DNA of 64,000 bases from assembly GCF_051622035.1 (NCBI RefSeq), contig NC_135360.1, positions 10,220,001-10,284,000 of the forward strand, given 5' to 3'. Made by a program: the position numbers and the translations under genes. Below, one piece after another: positions 61,222 to 64,000 of the stretch (positions are counted from its first letter, which is position 1; each line of letters starts with the position of its first letter). Under the pieces are notes generated by a model. It saw only the letters and a list, made by a program, of their open reading frames with translations, did not search any database and was not told where the DNA came from. This DNA comes from Arctopsyche grandis. Lineage: Eukaryota > Arthropoda > Insecta > Trichoptera > Hydropsychidae.

Positions 61222-63188
61222 TTTGTGGGTATATAAAATTTGCACAAATGCACACTCGCAAAATGTGAATCTATCTTACTCCATGGGTGCAGGAAGCAGA
61301 CATGACCCATCATTCCGTATGCTGTGATAAAGTATTGTTCCATTATCTAAGGTTAAACTACAATGATTACCTAATTCACTGCAATGATATCATTCAAAGA
61401 TTAATTTACTTGTGAATTTAAAAATTAATATTTTCGACTTAGGATCACTAAATTTAATATACTATTTCAAACTATTCCAACTTAGAATCTTAGTAGACTT
61501 CGGAAGGGCTCGGAGTCCTGGACTGAAGGGCTTCCATACAAAAACGTCCGGGCATGTCTTGTCAGTATGCTATGTGATATCACTGTTTTCAGTATATGTA
61601 TGAATGTATGTATGTACATACATAAGTAATAGAACCACAAAATTTGGTATTCCATCCCACAGTTCAACTTATACCGAAGCCGGTTTTTGATAGAAGTTGG
61701 AATTCGGGATCAAGATACATTCATATGAACTTTCACCCAACCGAGCAACGCCGGGTAATTCCTCTAGTTTATTATACATATGTCAACTAAAAATATTTTG
61801 CTGTATACTACATATTTGGGTTTCGGCATTTGATTTATAAAAAAACGACTAACTTTTTTTGTCCAATAACGATCCCTTCAAATGAGGGTGGATGCAATTA
61901 CAGTGGCAGTCATTTAAAACGCATCACCATTCTTTTGTCTGCACTAACCACTGTTATCAGAGAAGAACTCGTATCGAGTACATAAAAAGATGACCGTTAC
62001 TGTAATTTAACCAAATAATAAACTGTTGATTGTTCAGTGTTAACTACATAGAATAAGCCAATCAAATACATATTTTCACTGTTATGTTAAGAGATTATAT
62101 ATACATATATACAAAAAAATCAGTGCAGCCAATAGACAAATTTGAACATGACTCAACCTATTGTAAAAGGCAAACGAAAGATGAAAGAGAAATGAGAGCA
62201 CGAAACGGTAGTCCCAATAGATTACAATAAATCATTCTTTGACGCTTTATGATCCTTTCCACGAGTCCTACGCAATCTTCGGACCGTTTTAGCGTCTGCT
62301 CAGAACACCTACCACATATCTTACGCCAAAAACACTACACCCAAACAAAGAGCACGAAGAAAATAAACCGAATTTCGGTCATGAAAACAGTTGTGCAAAC
62401 TTGTACAGTACCTACGACAAATGCCCTTGACCGAAATCCTCATCTGTCAATACTGACCCATCGTTGTCGCAGTCAGGAAGACAACTATCTGCTACCTGCG
62501 TCAATCCTGGAACAGGTGACTGCTGTTTTCGGGTGTGTTTATTTGCATTGTTTGCCCCCTCTCCCCTTCCAGCTTATGGCCTTGTCTGTCCATTCATGTA
62601 TGACAATTGATGCGGTGAACCGATAGCGCTTCCGCAACTGTGGCACGCCGTGTACGTTTTTTGTTTGTTGTCGTGTATGTTTTATCAGTCCATCTGGACA
62701 CATCCATTAGTCGCCATCGTTACTTTTGTTCGATTTATGATCGGACGTCACGATATATTTCGAAGTTTCGTCGTTCCACATACTTGTTTATCTTGCGACG
62801 ACCCAGCTCTGCATCTGGCTCATTGACGGGGCGTTATCTCGTCTCGTCATAGTTATATTTGCATAATATTTTTAATGGATTCGTTTTCGATGTATAGCCG
62901 GCGTAAATAAACAAGGCGGCGAAATTCTATTTTGGACTCGAGTCTAAAGTTAGATGGGAAGTCAGCAATTGAAAAGTTTACAAACATAGAATCAATCTTG
63001 AACTTTTCCGTTCGTGTGTTTTTTTATCTAGATTTTTCGCTTCTGAAGGAACTGTCTGAAAATGAACGATATATCATGGTTCTGTCGTGCGGTATATATT
63101 TTATTTATTTATTTATACGGTCAAAAAATGGCCATTTTACAAAAAAAAGCAAAAACTACAATAAAATACAAATAAAGTAAATAATAAT
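61222..63188. other. DNA without recognised gene
   Basis: Contains AACGCCGGGTAATTCCTCTA near 61740, a phrase like insect repeat 3' ends, and a TATGTATG tract at 61590-61620. ORFs at 62249-62626 and 62640-62852 lack recognisable domains and splice context. Confidence 0.35.
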
Positions 63189-63360
63189 TAGAGGTAGGAC
63201 CGGAAGCGTGATTTTTCCAGGAAACGGGGCGTTTTGGGTCTATTTTCCAGGAAATAGAGCAAACTACAAAGCTTGAGTGCAAAAAAAAGGTTCATCATAA
63301 AAATGAACAATGCACGGCGAACAATAAACAGAGAACAGCGCAAACTTTGTCCGCTCTTTA
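63189..63360. mobile_element. hAT-like MITE family F, copy 3 (172 bp)
   Basis: Left end TAGAGGTAGGACCGGAAGCG; right end read backwards TAAAGAGCGGACAAAG. Exact 8-bp flanks ATAATAAT at 63181-63188 and 63361-63368. Opposite orientation to copy 1. Confidence 0.87.
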
Positions 63361-63389
63361 ATAATAATCAATAAAAAATAAAGATAATA

Positions 63390-63440
63390 TACACATACAT
63401 ATACACACACTCACATATACACACACTTACATATACACAA
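63390..63440. repeat. (CA/TA)-rich microsatellite
   Basis: Alternating ACACATACATATACACACAC-type sequence. Confidence 0.8.
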
Positions 63441-63544
63441 ATCAACCTATTTGAATATCATCTATCGACTGAATACGTAATATAATATACTAGTGTTGTG
63501 CCCGCTGATATTTCAACGGATGGTTTTGGAAAGGAGATCATGAT

Positions 63545-63676
63545 TAAAGAGCGGACCCAGAGCGCGCTGTTCATTGTTCACATGTTGTAAATGCATTGTT
63601 TTAGGTTTGCCGAACCTTTTTTACAAAACATTACAATAGTGGAACAATAGACGGCGCGCTTCCGGTCCTACCACTA
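63545..63676. mobile_element. hAT-like MITE family F, copy 4 (132 bp)
   Basis: Left end TAAAGAGCGGACCCAGAGCG; right end read backwards TAGTGGTAGGACCGGAAGCG. Exact 8-bp flanks ATCATGAT at 63537-63544 and 63677-63684. Only 184 bp from copy 3. Confidence 0.9.
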
Positions 63677-64000
63677 ATCATGATACATGAACCACGCACG
63701 AGGCTATTGTCGCTAACGGCTTCAGCATGCATAGCCCTTGCGGTCAATTCGCATCGCCCCCCCCTCATTTTATCCCGTCCGCGTACAAATGAGTATGTTT
63801 CGTCAGGGGTCATCAACGTGTTTCAGGATGTATCAGACTCACCCTTTCTGATAATACCTATTTACATATATATGTAAGTTAAACCTAGCTAGAGATACAT
63901 TGTGATGTCTTATTATGCCTAATATAACTAATGATGATGATGATGGTGATAAATTCAACATTTTTTATATCTGCGTGTGGGAACATTTTGAAAAATGTAT

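Noticed and set aside
62249..62852. ORFs of 125 and 70 codons
   Set aside because: No recognisable motif, no paired splice sites, and neighbouring frames are similarly open.

Overview
This is eukaryotic nuclear DNA, almost certainly from an insect: about two-thirds A+T, small introns with GT..AG borders, many TATG/CATA microsatellites, and a dense scatter of short non-autonomous transposons between few genes. I cannot fix the order of insect from the sequence alone.

Genes. (1) Positions 1-652 (+) hold the last three coding exons of a large gene whose 5' part lies outside the window; the product is not recognised. (2) A CpG-rich block at 5820-6420 looks like a promoter and first exon on the + strand with a strong splice donor. 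(3) 23792-24084 (-) is a complete two-exon gene for RPB10/RPABC5, the 67-residue zinc-binding subunit shared by RNA polymerases I, II and III; neither exon is conspicuous as a long ORF. (4) 25960-32981 (+) is a complete P5B-type ATPase of the ATP13A2/ATP13A3 (Drosophila anne) family, rebuilt here as 17 coding exons with two alternative first coding exons, about 1254-1255 residues, with all catalytic motifs intact. (5) A CpG island at 39800-40500 carries a 5' UTR and a first coding exon (25 codons, phase 0) of an unidentified + strand gene; the following 24 kb shows no convincing exon and is probably its first intron.

Between genes the window is an archive of mobile elements. They include hAT-like MITEs with perfect 8-bp target duplications (four related copies at 11607, 14313, 63189 and 63545, plus a 743-bp element at 7939); PIF/Harbinger-like elements with TTA/TAA duplications (10834, 19240, 50967, 58942); a piggyBac-like element in TTAA (38280-38860); a palindromic family with GGGTCTAC ends (5164, 24998, about 35730, 39223, half copy 48656); other foldback elements (4908, 12745, 20786, 36874, 16012 and 46095); five tRNA-derived SINE copies (16975, 21120, 30265, 48110, 56938); two decayed LINE reverse-transcriptase tails (16530-16935 and 51300-52020); and a possible solo LTR (2306-2530).

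Several insertions are nested (LINE in Harbinger-like element, MITE in SINE), which gives a relative insertion order. One element sits in one copy of a local duplication while the other copy preserves the empty site. The genes do not form a pathway; they are ordinary neighbours on an insect chromosome. I did not find a convincing new enzymatic or defence system. The most unusual structure is the concentric palindrome family.
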